Positions 1 to 9,091 are shown, counted from the stretch's first letter. The stretch: DNA of 64,000 nt from Coprococcus eutactus (GCF_025149915.1 NZ_CP102278.1:914001-978000); one strand, 5' to 3'. Made by a program: numbers and translations. The notes: a model not told the origin generated them from the sequence alone.

Positions 1-325
1 CGGATGACCATATACTGTTGATTATATAAGCCTTAAGAGCCTTGAAATCCTTCGCACCGTAAGCCTGTGCAACAGGTATTGCAAATCCGTTGCAGATTCC
101 TATACAGAAACCGAGTATCATGAAGTTGATGCTTCCGGTGGAACCCACCGCCGCCAGCGCGTCAGTCCCAAGTTTCTGCCCGACTATTACAGAATCTACC
201 ATATTATAAAACTGCTGAAATATCAGACCAAAGAGAAGGGGCAGACCAAAGTTCAATATAAGCTTTGAAGGCTTTCCTTCAGTGAGGTCTTTTGTGCCAC
301 TGATGCGCGCAATAAAATTCTTCAT
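1..325 (-). CDS. MATE family efflux transporter, N-terminal part (runs off the window)
   Basis: The reverse strand reads from an ATG at 325 with GAGGTG just upstream, open to the window edge (about 108 residues). The protein begins MKNFIARISGTKDLTEGKP and continues into hydrophobic segments containing FGLPLLFGLIFQQFYNMVDS and a following GQKLGTDALAAVGSTG stretch. This matches the first two membrane helices of MATE (multi-antimicrobial extrusion) transporters, which export drugs or metabolites in exchange for Na+ or H+. The family usually has about 450 residues and 12 helices, so roughly three quarters lies outside the window. Substrate cannot be inferred. A 13-bp inverted repeat upstream (398-442) could be its operator. 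Confidence 0.85.
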   Translation of the reverse strand, partial: MKNFIARISGTKDLTEGKPSKLILNFGLPLLFGLIFQQFYNMVDSVIVGQKLGTDALAAVGSTGSINFMILGFCIGICNGFAIPVAQAYGAKDFKALKAYIINSIWSS

Positions 326-397
326 GTGATTCACCTCTCAAAAATCTAGTTGTTTGTTTATAAATTGCTTGTTTTCACGATATCATGTGTTTGCTAG

Positions 398-442
398 TTA
401 ATCACCTTTTAATGATTTTATATATGGAAAAAAGGTGATTAA
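398..442. promoter_or_regulatory. 13-bp perfect inverted repeat upstream of the MATE gene
   Basis: TTAATCACCTTTT (398-410) and AAAAGGTGATTAA (430-442) are exact reverse complements separated by 19 AT-rich bases. No T-run follows on the plus strand, so a terminator reading that way is unlikely. Lying 70-120 bp upstream of the MATE start, it could be an operator for a dimeric repressor or a stem-loop in a leader. The rest of the 293-bp gap between the MATE gene and the gene at 619 is AT-rich and shows nothing else recognisable. Confidence 0.45.
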
Positions 443-618
443 ACGTGGTAAAATGTAAACACTTTTGTAATGCTGGAAACTTGATATATATTAGTCTCTG
501 AACTAATATAAGTATAGTCGTAAAAGTGATGAAAAAAGAGAAAATAATTGTGCATAAAGCGCATGGATACAAACCAGGGTAATGTCGATAACGATAATGA
601 CCTGGTGGGGGATATGGA

Positions 619-1290
619 ATGAGCAGAGATAGCGATAAAAAAAATAATAAAAAAAAGAACGATAAAAAGATTGGCAAGAATAATAAAACGGGCAGAGAAG
701 AAATCAGGAATATAAATAGTATGAACGGTGGCACAGCAAAATCTTACAGGCAGAAAGTTCTTGTGAATCAGGCAGGAAAGCTAGTGGATGAGCTTGAGCG
801 GGCGAGACGAGAGGAGCAGGAGTCCCAGATTGATGGAATAATCAGACAGAAGGTTATCAAGAGAAAGAATACCAGAGCTGCCTATCGTATTGTGGGAATA
901 GTATTTATACTGATTGGAATCGCGTGTATGTGGTGGGCCATGGGAGGTCACTACAGGTTTTTGAAGGCGGCGGTTTCTATAGCAGCCATGGCATATGGGT
1001 TTTATATTGTAAGGGCGTCATTCAGGAGTGCAGCATATGATGCTACATATTTGTTTGGACAGGACAGGATAACGATACTTCAAAAGGGTGGAAGTAAGAT
1101 CATACCATATGAAGCAGTGACGGGTTATACAATGATAGAACCAGATCCCGAGATGAAGTATTATATTTTTAAGTTCGACAGGGGGAAGGAGAGTTATGTA
1201 GTGCCGTTTGCCGGGGCGAAGGCAAAATGTGAGGCAGTGTACAATATTTTCAGAGAGAAGGTAAGAACAGATGAAAAAGAAAATTCTTGA
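619..1290 (+). CDS. Small two-helix membrane protein with a lysine-rich N-terminus
   Basis: A 223-residue protein of unknown function. Residues 1-35 are strongly basic (runs of Lys and Asn). Residues about 50-80 are charged and probably helical. Two membrane segments follow at about 95-115 and 118-137, with a short GGHYRF turn between them. The C-terminal 80 residues (DRITILQKGGSKIIPYEAVTG region) look like the soluble beta-rich, PH-like domain of YcxB-type proteins; that resemblance is weak and by eye. The last 20 bases overlap birA, so the two are probably co-transcribed and translationally coupled. GGTGGGGGA precedes the chosen ATG. Confidence 0.7.
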   Translation: MSRDSDKKNNKKKNDKKIGKNNKTGREEIRNINSMNGGTAKSYRQKVLVNQAGKLVDELERARREEQESQIDGIIRQKVIKRKNTRAAYRIVGIVFILIGIACMWWAMGGHYRFLKAAVSIAAMAYGFYIVRASFRSAAYDATYLFGQDRITILQKGGSKIIPYEAVTGYTMIEPDPEMKYYIFKFDRGKESYVVPFAGAKAKCEAVYNIFREKVRTDEKENS

Positions 1291-2251
1291 AAAACTCCAG
1301 AGTACGGATGGTTTTGTATCAGGACAGGAATTATGTGAGCTGCTGGGTGTGTCAAGAACCGCAGTGTGGAAAAATATACAGGCTCTGAAAAATGATGGAT
1401 ATGTCATAGAAGGAGTTAATAATAAAGGCTATAGGCTGGTTAGCGTTCCTGATGTCATGTCTGAGGAAAATATATCGAGGTACCTCAACACGAAGACATT
1501 TGCAAGAAAACTCTACTACTATGATGAAACTGATTCAACAAACACCCGCGCTAAGATTGTTGGTGAGACGGATCTTGTACACGGCGCATTGTTTGTTGCA
1601 AATGAGCAGACGGCAGGAAAAGGCCGGAGGGGACATAGCTGGAATTCAGATAAGGGAACAACGATATCCATGTCGTATCTGCTAAAACCGGATATAGATA
1701 TCTCGTGCGTATCCAGGATAACTCTGGTGTCGGCGGTTGCACTTGCAAGAGCATTCGGCAAAGTGGATGGTGTCAAGCCTCAGATAAAGTGGCCCAACGA
1801 CGTACTTTCAGATGGAAAGAAGCTTGTCGGAATACTTACAGAGATGAGTTCAGAGGGAACTGATATTAGTTATGTTGTCGTGGGAATTGGTATAAATGTA
1901 TATAACCAGAGTTTCCCGGAGGACATTGCGGACAAGGCGACATCAATTCTTCTGGAGAACGGCAGGGGATGTGACAGGTCATGGTTCATAGCGCAGGTGT
2001 CAAATGAGTTTGAAAAACTATATGATGAGTTTGTAAAAAATAAAGATCTGGGATTTCTTGTTGATGAGTACAACAGTTATCTTGTGAACAAGGATAAGCA
2101 GGTATATGTCATAGAGGGAGATCAGAAAACTGAGTATACAGCCTTGGGACTTTCCCCTGACGGCGGACTTCTTGTCAGGGATGCTGATGGAGCTGTGCGC
2201 GATATAATATCAGGTGAAGTGTCCGTCAGAGGCATATATGGATATGTATGA
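1271..2251 (+). CDS. birA: Bifunctional biotin operon repressor / biotin-protein ligase BirA
   Basis: This 326-residue protein joins biotin to a lysine of biotin-dependent carboxylases via biotinyl-AMP and, with its N-terminal DNA-binding domain, can repress biotin genes. Residues 1-60 form a winged helix-turn-helix (LLGVSRTAVWKNIQALKNDG). The catalytic domain shows DETDSTN (about 85-91), the biotinyl-AMP loop GKGRRGH (about 115-121), KWPND (about 173-177) and LVGILTEM, and a C-terminal SH3-like domain ends near RGIYGYV. The length fits class II ligases. It overlaps the preceding membrane-protein gene by 20 bases. No biotin synthesis genes are nearby, so its regulatory targets are elsewhere. 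Confidence 0.95.
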   Translation: MKKKILEKLQSTDGFVSGQELCELLGVSRTAVWKNIQALKNDGYVIEGVNNKGYRLVSVPDVMSEENISRYLNTKTFARKLYYYDETDSTNTRAKIVGETDLVHGALFVANEQTAGKGRRGHSWNSDKGTTISMSYLLKPDIDISCVSRITLVSAVALARAFGKVDGVKPQIKWPNDVLSDGKKLVGILTEMSSEGTDISYVVVGIGINVYNQSFPEDIADKATSILLENGRGCDRSWFIAQVSNEFEKLYDEFVKNKDLGFLVDEYNSYLVNKDKQVYVIEGDQKTEYTALGLSPDGGLLVRDADGAVRDIISGEVSVRGIYGYV

Positions 2252-2469
2252 TATATGATAAACATTCATTTGCATGTCAGCATATGGGGCTTAATAATAT
2301 TAATAAATGGCAGGCATGATTCAAAAAAACTAGAAATATAGCCCTTTATGGTTTATAATCGGCAGTGGGTATAATATAACTTAGAAAATTCAAAGAATTA
2401 TAAAAATATTCAAAAATAAAATTCAAAAAAGAAATTCAAAAAAGAAATATAAAAATGGAGGACATAAAC

Positions 2470-3678
2470 ATGGAAAAGATTCAGATGACCACACCACTTG
2501 TAGAGATGGATGGAGATGAGATGACCAGAATTCTCTGGCAGTATATCAAGGATGAGCTTATCTATCCATTTATCGATCTCAAGTCAGAGTACTATGACCT
2601 TGGACTTGTACATAGAAATGAGACAGATGACAAGGTAACATTTGACTCAGCATATGCAACACAGAAGTATGGTGTAGCTGTAAAGTGTGCAACCATCACA
2701 CCTAATGCAGCAAGAGTTAAGGAGTACAATCTCAAGGAGATGTGGAAGAGTCCTAACGGAACTATCAGAGCAATTCTCGATGGTACAGTATTCAGAGCAC
2801 CTATCGTTGTAAAGGGAATCGAGCCATGTGTTAAGAACTGGAAGAAGCCTATCACCATCGCAAGACATGCATATGGTGACGTGTACAAGAGTGTAGAGAT
2901 CGATGTTCCAGGTCCTGGAACTGCAGAGCTTGTATTCACAGGCGATGACGGACAGGTTATAAAGGAGACTATCCATAAGTTTGATGGCCCTGGTGTTCTT
3001 CAGGGACAGCACAACGTGGACAAGTCTATTGAGAGCTTTGCAAGAAGCTGTTTCAAGTATGCGCTTGATACAAAGCAGACACTGTGGTTTGCGACAAAGG
3101 ATACTATATCAAAGAAGTATGACCACACATTCAAGGATATCTTCCAGGAGATATTTGATGCGGAGTATAAGGAGCAGTTCGATGCAGCAGGTATCGAGTA
3201 CTTCTACACACTTATAGATGATGCGGTTGCCCGTGTTATGAAGAGCGAAGGCGGTTACATCTGGGCATGTAAGAATTATGATGGAGATGTAATGAGTGAC
3301 ATGATCTCATCAGCATTTGGTTCACTTGCCATGATGACATCAGTTCTCGTATCCCCTGATGGAAAGTATGAGTACGAGGCTGCCCATGGAACAGTTATGA
3401 GACATTACTACAAGCACCTTGCAGGCGAGGAGACATCTACAAACTCAGTTGCAACTATATTCGCATGGTCAGGAGCACTCAGAAAGCGAGGAGAGCTTGA
3501 CGGAATCCAGGCACTTCAGGATTTCGCAGATAAGCTTGAGGCAGCAACCATCAAGACCATCGAGGATGGTAAGATGACAAAGGATCTGGCTCTCATCACA
3601 ACACTTGAGAACCCTACAGTCCTCAACAGTGAGAATTTTATCAAGGCTATCAGAGAGACACTTGAGGGAATGCTTTAA
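2470..3678 (+). CDS. icd: NADP-dependent isocitrate dehydrogenase, eukaryotic-type subfamily
   Basis: The enzyme oxidatively decarboxylates isocitrate to 2-oxoglutarate with NADP+, supplying carbon skeleton for the glutamate synthase encoded at 20.3-26.4 kb. It is 402 residues, beginning [20 protein letters not shown], which is characteristic of the homodimeric IDH subfamily shared with eukaryotic mitochondrial and cytosolic enzymes rather than the E. coli type. The substrate-binding segment [17 protein letters not shown] lies at about 93-109, and [13 protein letters not shown] marks the cofactor region. An in-frame ATG at 2455 exists, but GGAGG at 2457-2461 is correctly spaced (8 bases) for ATG 2470, so that start is used. 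It stands alone, with no citrate synthase or aconitase gene beside it. Confidence 0.95.
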   Translation: MEKIQMTTPLVEMDGDEMTRILWQYIKDELIYPFIDLKSEYYDLGLVHRNETDDKVTFDSAYATQKYGVAVKCATITPNAARVKEYNLKEMWKSPNGTIRAILDGTVFRAPIVVKGIEPCVKNWKKPITIARHAYGDVYKSVEIDVPGPGTAELVFTGDDGQVIKETIHKFDGPGVLQGQHNVDKSIESFARSCFKYALDTKQTLWFATKDTISKKYDHTFKDIFQEIFDAEYKEQFDAAGIEYFYTLIDDAVARVMKSEGGYIWACKNYDGDVMSDMISSAFGSLAMMTSVLVSPDGKYEYEAAHGTVMRHYYKHLAGEETSTNSVATIFAWSGALRKRGELDGIQALQDFADKLEAATIKTIEDGKMTKDLALITTLENPTVLNSENFIKAIRETLEGML

Positions 3679-3727
3679 AAAGTGATTCAAGATAATAAAA
3701 GCATTGAGAATATATAAAGAAAGAAGC

Positions 3728-3769
3728 ATATCACCTTTATTCAGACAATGGATAAAGGTGATATTTTTA
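3728..3769 (+). terminator. Rho-independent terminator after icd
   Basis: A 13-bp perfect stem, ATATCACCTTTAT (3728-3740) with ATAAAGGTGATAT (3752-3764), 11-base loop, followed by TTTTT. It lies about 50 bases past the icd stop. Confidence 0.85.
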
Positions 3770-3849
3770 TACCATTGTGAAAATCGCAGCGTTAGGTTAA
3801 AATAACTTATATCTGAGTGTAGCGTATAAGATGATGAGGAGTTGTATTT

Positions 3850-4233
3850 ATGAGAATTGAGCATGTTGCCATGTATGTGAATGACCTTGAAGGGGCGAAG
3901 AGTTTTTTTGAGAGATATCTGGGGGCATCGGCAAACAAGGGGTATCACAATAAAATGACGGGCTTTCGTTCGTATTTCCTCACATTTGACGATGGTGCAA
4001 GGCTTGAGATAATGAACAGACCTGGAATGGATGATCCTAAAAAAACGCTTAATAGAACAGGATTGATACATATAGCGTTCAGCGTGGGCAGCAAAGAAAA
4101 GGTGGATGAACTTACCAGGCTGCTTGAGTCTGATGGCTACGAGGTGATAAGCGGACCGAGAACGACAGGTGATGGCTATTATGAGAGTTGTGTAGTTTCC
4201 ATAGAAGGAAATCAGATAGAGATTACGGTATAG
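3850..4233 (+). CDS. VOC superfamily (glyoxalase/dioxygenase-like) protein
   Basis: A 127-residue single-domain protein with the vicinal-oxygen-chelate pattern. It begins [20 protein letters not shown], followed by [15 protein letters not shown], then [16 protein letters not shown], and ends EGNQIEIT. His-4, Glu (LEIM), His (IHIAF) and Glu (IEIT) sit where the family coordinates its metal. The family covers glyoxalase I, dioxygenases and antibiotic-binding proteins, so the substrate cannot be assigned. Weak ribosome site GAGGAG lies upstream. The next gene is a nitroreductase on the same strand 80 bases away, so the two may be co-transcribed. Confidence 0.85.
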   Translation: MRIEHVAMYVNDLEGAKSFFERYLGASANKGYHNKMTGFRSYFLTFDDGARLEIMNRPGMDDPKKTLNRTGLIHIAFSVGSKEKVDELTRLLESDGYEVISGPRTTGDGYYESCVVSIEGNQIEITV

Positions 4234-4312
4234 AATTAAAATGTAGTAGATAGATAAAAATCAGAGTATGTGGAAATTCAAACATAGATTTCATTATAGG
4301 AGGTATAAGACA

Positions 4313-4846
4313 ATGGACAATCAGGTATTAGAGGTAATAAGGAAGAGAAGTTCGGCTAGAGCGTATAGTGATGAAGAGATTACGAAGGAGCAGCTTGAGA
4401 AGATCATAGAGGCTGGACTTCAGGGACCTACAGGTATGAATAAGAAAGAGATACATTTTACAGTTGTCAAGGGTGATGCACCAATTCTGGAAGAACTTGA
4501 TGCGGAAAAGAGGGCACTTCGAGGACAGGATAAGCAGCCACATAATTTCTATTATGAGGCGCCTGTTTTGATATTCTTGAGCGCAGAGGATGATTACAGA
4601 TGGAGCAAGGTGGATTCAGGAATCGCAGTTCAGAATATGGCTATAGCGGCAGAGAGCATGGGACTTGGCAACTTGATCATAGGTTGTGTGTATGATGCTC
4701 TTCACGGGGAAAAGAAGTCATATTTTGATAAGGCACTTGCTATACCAGAAGGGTATTCATTTCAGATAGCGCTTGCAGTTGGACATAAGACCGATAACAA
4801 GACACCTCATGATTACGATGAGTCTGTTCAGGTAAGTTATTTGTAG
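4313..4846 (+). CDS. Nitroreductase family protein (FMN-dependent)
   Basis: A 177-residue flavoprotein of the NfsA/FRP-like superfamily. It begins MDNQVLEVIRKRSSARAY, in which the R-x-S-x-R motif contacts the FMN phosphate. It continues with QGPTGMNKKEIHFTVV (FMN binding) and SGIAVQNMAIAAESMGLGNLI, the conserved central helix, and ends in a typical short C-terminus. Such enzymes reduce nitro compounds, quinones or flavins with NAD(P)H; the natural substrate is unknown. An ATG at 4268 would give a longer protein, but AGGAGG at 4298-4303 is 9 bases from ATG 4313 and the family N-terminus starts there. Confidence 0.9.
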   Translation: MDNQVLEVIRKRSSARAYSDEEITKEQLEKIIEAGLQGPTGMNKKEIHFTVVKGDAPILEELDAEKRALRGQDKQPHNFYYEAPVLIFLSAEDDYRWSKVDSGIAVQNMAIAAESMGLGNLIIGCVYDALHGEKKSYFDKALAIPEGYSFQIALAVGHKTDNKTPHDYDESVQVSYL

Positions 4847-4967
4847 TTTGTCGCTAAAGGTTCATTAGGTGGCAGGGTATAATGAAGTGGTTATCACGCC
4901 CAAGAGTGGTTACATATTGTGTATTGTAGGAGATGAGATAAGGAAGTATACAGGGAGGATATAGTAT

Positions 4968-6029
4968 ATGGGTAAACTTGTAATGGGGTATTGGGACTGC
5001 CCTTATTGTAGTACAAAACATATAGAAGGAACGAGTCGTGAGTGTCCATCCTGCGGAAAGCCGAGAGGACAGGAAGTTAAGTTCTATATGGATGGAGTGA
5101 GGTATTTGTCCGCGGAGGAGAGTCGGACAAAGGGAAAAGGTGCCGACTGGTTATGCGATCATTGCGGTAATTACAATTCTGCTCTTAACACACGGTGTAG
5201 CAGCTGTGGCGCTGAACGAGGTTCAAATGATAAAGCTTATTTTGATGTCAGGAAAGAACAGGATGCAAAGAATGCCAGAAGTGCATCCGGAACAGGAACA
5301 GCTGCCGGAGGACAAAACAGCGGGCAGGGGGTTAGCAAACGGAGCCGTTCATTTGGAGCATGGAAGATAGTACTGATCGGCATGTTTGTGATAGCGGCGA
5401 TAATCGGACTTACAGCGATCATAGCCATGCCGAAGAAGAGAACAGTAACAGTCAAGGATATGTCGTGGAAGACCAGTGTTGATGTGGAGAAATATTTTCT
5501 GTGTGATGAAGATGACTGGGAACTCCCAGAGGGCGCTACGCTAAAGACCACGAAACAGGAGGTTCATCATACAGAACAGGAATATGTGGGTGAGCGCGAG
5601 GAGACCTATGATTCATATGAAGTGATAGGTTCCCATGTGGAGTACAGCTACGAGGACAATGGCGATGGAACATTTTCCGAGGTGGCAAATGACGTGGATG
5701 ATTACGGATATGTGACGAGAACGAGGTCTGTCCCTGTGTACAGAGATAAGCCGATATACAAGACGAAGTATTATTATACAATATGGAGGTGGAAGTACGA
5801 CAGGACGGAGACTGCGGAGTGCGGTGGAAAAACACCGGAATACCCAGATCCCCAGCTCACAGACAAGGAGAGGCTAGGGGAAAAATCAGTTGAATATGAA
5901 GTCACATGTGAAGTGAAGAATAAGGAAAAGATATATAAAGTTAAAGAGGCTATATATGACAAACTTGATATTGGAGAGACATATAATGTCAAGGCTGACT
6001 CTGAGGAGATAGTGAGTATCATAGAGTAG
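4968..6029 (+). CDS. Membrane protein with two RanBP2-like zinc fingers
   Basis: A 353-residue protein of unknown role. Two zinc fingers lie at residues about 8-35 (WDCPYCSTKHIEGTSRECPSCG) shown here only by key residues W, C-x2-C, C-x2-C, and about 62-85 (W, C-x2-C, N, C-x2-C). The W-x-C-x2-C...N...C-x2-C spacing is that of RanBP2/RBZ-type fingers. A Gly/Ser/Gln-rich linker follows, then one membrane helix at about 130-152 (IVLIGMFVIAAIIGLTAIIA). About 200 residues, rich in Tyr, Glu and Val, come after the helix and presumably face outside. A short ribosome site GGGAGG precedes the ATG. A terminator follows the stop. No partner gene is evident. Confidence 0.75.
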   Translation: MGKLVMGYWDCPYCSTKHIEGTSRECPSCGKPRGQEVKFYMDGVRYLSAEESRTKGKGADWLCDHCGNYNSALNTRCSSCGAERGSNDKAYFDVRKEQDAKNARSASGTGTAAGGQNSGQGVSKRSRSFGAWKIVLIGMFVIAAIIGLTAIIAMPKKRTVTVKDMSWKTSVDVEKYFLCDEDDWELPEGATLKTTKQEVHHTEQEYVGEREETYDSYEVIGSHVEYSYEDNGDGTFSEVANDVDDYGYVTRTRSVPVYRDKPIYKTKYYYTIWRWKYDRTETAECGGKTPEYPDPQLTDKERLGEKSVEYEVTCEVKNKEKIYKVKEAIYDKLDIGETYNVKADSEEIVSIIE

Positions 6030-6111
6030 AGATATGAGAATACGGAGACGGTCGAAAGTTATAGTGTAAGTGATAGGTACGAATAAATATAAGCAAATAT
6101 AAATAAATATT

Positions 6112-6182
6112 ATCCCGGACGGATAAGACATAATGTAGCTCACTGTTTTGAGCAAAATGTCGAATCCGCCCGGGATTTTTAT
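6112..6182 (+). terminator. Rho-independent terminator after the zinc-finger gene
   Basis: ATCCCGGACGGAT (6112-6124) pairs with ATCCGCCCGGGAT (6164-6176) over 13 positions with one G-U, followed by a T-run. A smaller hairpin (GCTCA...GAGC) sits in the loop. Confidence 0.8.
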
Positions 6183-6254
6183 AATTAAAATGAATAACAT
6201 CGATGTTTGCTGAATACCATGTATTTGAGACGAAAAAGTTAAGGCGGACATTGA

Positions 6255-7835
6255 ATGAGAGGGAACCTTGATAGGAGAATGGGATTTCGTACTGTACAGC
6301 TCATGGCAGCTGCAGTTTCAGTGATTTTAGTGCTTTGCGTGACGACTGGAATTATAGGAGCATTTGGGAAGACTGATGATGGAAGTTATGTACTGCAGGA
6401 CAGATCAATCGCAGAACTTATGGGTGATTTCGGAGTGATATGTTTTGATACATTGAATGTGCAGACACATTTGCACAGCAATTTTATAACAAAGACGCTA
6501 AATGCAAATTCCAACTCGGGACTCAGAAATTCTTACGGGGTGTATGAGGAGTTCTATTTTGAGGACGCTGAGAATATGAACGGCTGCGTGTCGGATGTGG
6601 ATACTGATATGCTGTATACAGGGGCAGATATTAGAAGGGTAGAGGATGGCAGTGTTTATATAATTATGAACAATGGCTCTGAGATAAAGCTTGACAGACC
6701 TGCAAATGTTAAGACTGATGCGGAGCTTGCTGAGAAGGGAGAATACTCAAAGTATGCCGATATGTCTGACATACAGAGAAGATTTATTGAATACAGTCTG
6801 GAACTTAGAGCGTATGCTGATACAGAGGAAACTGTGGATATAGATCTGGATGGAGATATAAATAACAGACGAATTGCGGTAAATGGCGATGGTATGCATG
6901 CTGTGTCGCTGGACTACAATGAACTGTCGGCAAATACCAATCCGATTTATTTTGAGTTCCCGGATTGTGATGGGGATACCGTTCTTCTCATGAACATTGA
7001 TCTGAGTGGTGCGCAGGATGTAGTGTTTGGGGATATGATATTTGGCAGCAAAAATGATGCGAAGGCAAACGACAATGGAAACTATTTTAATGCCTGCAAC
7101 AGGATGTATTTTAACTTTTATGACAGCTCTGCTGCAGATGGACAGTTCAGCGGCAGTATTACATTTGCAGGTCGAGGATTTGGAACGGTGATGGCACCAA
7201 AGGCATCAGTAAATCTCGGACATAACTGGGATGGATGCGTGGTGAGTGAGATATTCTCAAACAGCGGAGAGTTCCACAGAGTGCCGGGAACTGATTTCCC
7301 AAAAGAAGAACCGACAACTGAGAGCACGACGACGGAAGACACAACGGAGGACACAACGACGGAGGATACGACCGCAGAGGATACAACGACGGAGGACACA
7401 ACGACGGAAGATACAACAACGGAGGACACAACGACGGAGGATACGACAACAGAGGACACAACGACGGAAGACACAACAACGGAAGACACAACGACGGAAG
7501 ACACAACGACGGAAGATACGACCACAGAGGACACGACCACAGAAGATACGACAACCGAGGATACCACAACAGAGGACACGACAACAGAAGACACAACGAC
7601 AGAAAACACAACTGGCACGACCACGGAGTTGACAACGACAGAGGAGACGACAACGGAACATACCACATGGAGCACCACTGGCACAACAGTGACAATGATA
7701 ACGACGCGCAGCACTCCGCCAGGCAGACATCCCGATACCGGTGACAGGCTTCCCTTAAAGGAGATAACTGGTGTGATAGTACTTGCACTTATGGGAAGTG
7801 CGGGGATAGTGATATATAAAAAAGTAAAAAAATAA
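6255..7835 (+). CDS. Surface protein: choice-of-anchor A-like domain, Thr-rich repeat stalk, sortase-type C-terminus
   Basis: A 526-residue predicted cell-surface protein. Residues about 13-38 are a hydrophobic signal segment. Residues about 50-345 resemble the choice-of-anchor A domain of bacterial surface proteins: NVQTHLHSNFITKTLNANSN near the start and VMAPKASVNLGHNWDGCVVS near the end. Residues about 351-452 are a low-complexity stalk of TTEDT units encoded by a 15-bp tandem repeat. The end has the layout of a sortase signal: HPDTGD at about 490, a hydrophobic helix (ITGVIVLALMGSAGIVIY) and a KKVKK tail. The motif deviates from LPxTG (His for Leu). AAGGCGG precedes the ATG. Adhesion or binding is plausible but unproven. 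Confidence 0.85.
   Translation: MRGNLDRRMGFRTVQLMAAAVSVILVLCVTTGIIGAFGKTDDGSYVLQDRSIAELMGDFGVICFDTLNVQTHLHSNFITKTLNANSNSGLRNSYGVYEEFYFEDAENMNGCVSDVDTDMLYTGADIRRVEDGSVYIIMNNGSEIKLDRPANVKTDAELAEKGEYSKYADMSDIQRRFIEYSLELRAYADTEETVDIDLDGDINNRRIAVNGDGMHAVSLDYNELSANTNPIYFEFPDCDGDTVLLMNIDLSGAQDVVFGDMIFGSKNDAKANDNGNYFNACNRMYFNFYDSSAADGQFSGSITFAGRGFGTVMAPKASVNLGHNWDGCVVSEIFSNSGEFHRVPGTDFPKEEPTTESTTTEDTTEDTTTEDTTAEDTTTEDTTTEDTTTEDTTTEDTTTEDTTTEDTTTEDTTTEDTTTEDTTTEDTTTEDTTTEDTTTEDTTTEDTTTENTTGTTTELTTTEETTTEHTTWSTTGTTVTMITTRSTPPGRHPDTGDRLPLKEITGVIVLALMGSAGIVIYKKVKK
7325..7610 (+). repeat. 15-bp tandem coding repeat (TTEDT units)
   Basis: About 18-20 copies of a 15-base unit close to ACAACGACGGAGGAT, encoding Thr-Thr-Glu-Asp-Thr. 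Differences between units are mostly silent third-base changes, with one Ala-Glu and one Glu-Asn variant. It is inside the surface-protein gene and forms its stalk. Confidence 0.95.
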
Positions 7836-8060
7836 ATATATACTATTGAAAACAATATATGAGTTTGCTAAACTATGCTCAAAGCATATATTCTTGTATT
7901 CAATCAGCGAAGGCTGCATCTAAGAATCTTTAGTCAATTCAATGAATTCTATGCTTTTAAATACCATATTTTATTTTTGCATAGTGCATTGGAGAGGTTA
8001 AAGGATATTTGCCGCTGTTTCTTGATAAGGTTCTTTGATGTACTGTAGAAAGGAGAACTT

Positions 8061-8921
8061 ATGAAGAAACTTGAAGACATGAATTTAGTGGATGATTTTT
8101 TGATGACGAGTCTCATATGTCATCAGGAGTATGGAGATCGTTCGGTGAGGTATATGCTTGAGTGCATATTGAATCGCCGTTTTGGCAAGCTGACTGTTGT
8201 GCCGCAACGAGTTATGTGCGGTGCAGATCCGGAAAAACATGGCATTAGAATGGATGTGTATATTGATGAGAATGATGGAGAGATAATTGATATCGAGCCG
8301 GATCAGAATGACGGCAAGGCTGACGTAAAAGCTGTGCCAAGGCGAAACAGATTTTATCATGCGAAGATTGATTCAGCAAATTTGGCTGCTGGAGACGATT
8401 ATAGCAATTTAAGGAATGTTGTTGTTATATTTATAACAACATATGATCCATTTGGACTTGACAGGATGGTTTATACGGTGAAAAATAAGTGTATAGAAGA
8501 ATCGGATATGCCGTATGATGATGGGGCTGTGTCGTTATTTTTGTACACAAAGGGGAAAAAAGGAAATCCACCGGAGGAACTTAAGAGTTTGTTGCATTAT
8601 ATGGAAAATTCGATAGAAGAAAATGCTGGTACAGATTCACTTAAGGTCTTTCATCATATGGTGACTGCTGTGAAGAATGATGGAGAGGTAGGTCTTGCGT
8701 ATATGAAGAGTGTTGAGATAGAAAAAAGGATACGAGAAGAAGGAAGAGAAGAAGGAAGAGAAGAAGGACACAGGGATGGGGTACGTATTGGACGTATTCA
8801 GGAGATAGTAAGACTAAGTAGAAGATTCAATAAAAGCGATGAAGAAATAATACAGATACTGCTGGAAGAGACAGGGCTTGGAGAAGACCAGGCAAGAGAT
8901 GCACTTAAAAAGTACAGTTAG
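8061..8921 (+). CDS. Rpn-family / PD-(D/E)XK nuclease-like protein
   Basis: A 286-residue protein of the Rpn (recombination-promoting nuclease, formerly putative transposase) type that is abundant in Lachnospiraceae. The N-terminal half holds a PD-(D/E)XK-like core: RMDVYIDENDGEIIDIEPDQ, with Asp and Glu in positions expected for metal-dependent DNA cleavage, although the usual Q/K after the glutamate is replaced by the PDQ segment. RRNRFYHAKIDS and a beta-strand NVVVIFITTYDPFG follow. Near residue 230 there is a short REEGREEGREEG repeat and a helical tail. AAAGGAG precedes the ATG. It stands alone and no terminal repeats were found, so it is not called a transposon. Confidence 0.8.
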   Translation: MKKLEDMNLVDDFLMTSLICHQEYGDRSVRYMLECILNRRFGKLTVVPQRVMCGADPEKHGIRMDVYIDENDGEIIDIEPDQNDGKADVKAVPRRNRFYHAKIDSANLAAGDDYSNLRNVVVIFITTYDPFGLDRMVYTVKNKCIEESDMPYDDGAVSLFLYTKGKKGNPPEELKSLLHYMENSIEENAGTDSLKVFHHMVTAVKNDGEVGLAYMKSVEIEKRIREEGREEGREEGHRDGVRIGRIQEIVRLSRRFNKSDEEIIQILLEETGLGEDQARDALKKYS

Positions 8922-8956
8922 GTTATGTGAATCGTAAGGTTATAGCAGATTTTTAG

Positions 8957-8999
8957 CACCGTCATGTATACAGTAATATGTTACATGGCGGTGTTTATG
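8957..8999 (+). terminator. Rho-independent terminator after the Rpn-like gene
   Basis: CACCGTCATGTA (8957-8968) pairs with TACATGGCGGTG (8982-8993), 12 positions with one G-U, then TTTATGT. Confidence 0.7.
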
Positions 9000-9091
9000 T
9001 ATAGGTGGCTAAAACTACTCTCAGTCTTGCATAATATGTTCGAATGTGATATATTTTAAAGGAATTTTGTGGTACAAAATACCATGGCAGG

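Noticed and set aside
3469..4071. Minus-strand frame of 200 codons between icd and the VOC gene
   Set aside because: It crosses the icd terminator and the antisense of two conserved genes; its composition is rich in Cys, His and Ser as usual for shadow frames.
7325..7610. CRISPR-like regular repetition
   Set aside because: The units are directly contiguous 15-mers in frame with a coding sequence, with no unique spacers and no cas genes.
7118..7855. Long minus-strand frame rich in Val-Ser repeats
   Set aside because: It is the mirror of the TTEDT-encoding 15-bp repeat; the sense gene has signal peptide, domain and sorting signal, and the antisense frame has no ribosome site.
8061..8921. Transposase of an insertion sequence
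   Set aside because: The protein is Rpn-like (PD-(D/E)XK), and no terminal inverted repeats or target duplication were found around it.
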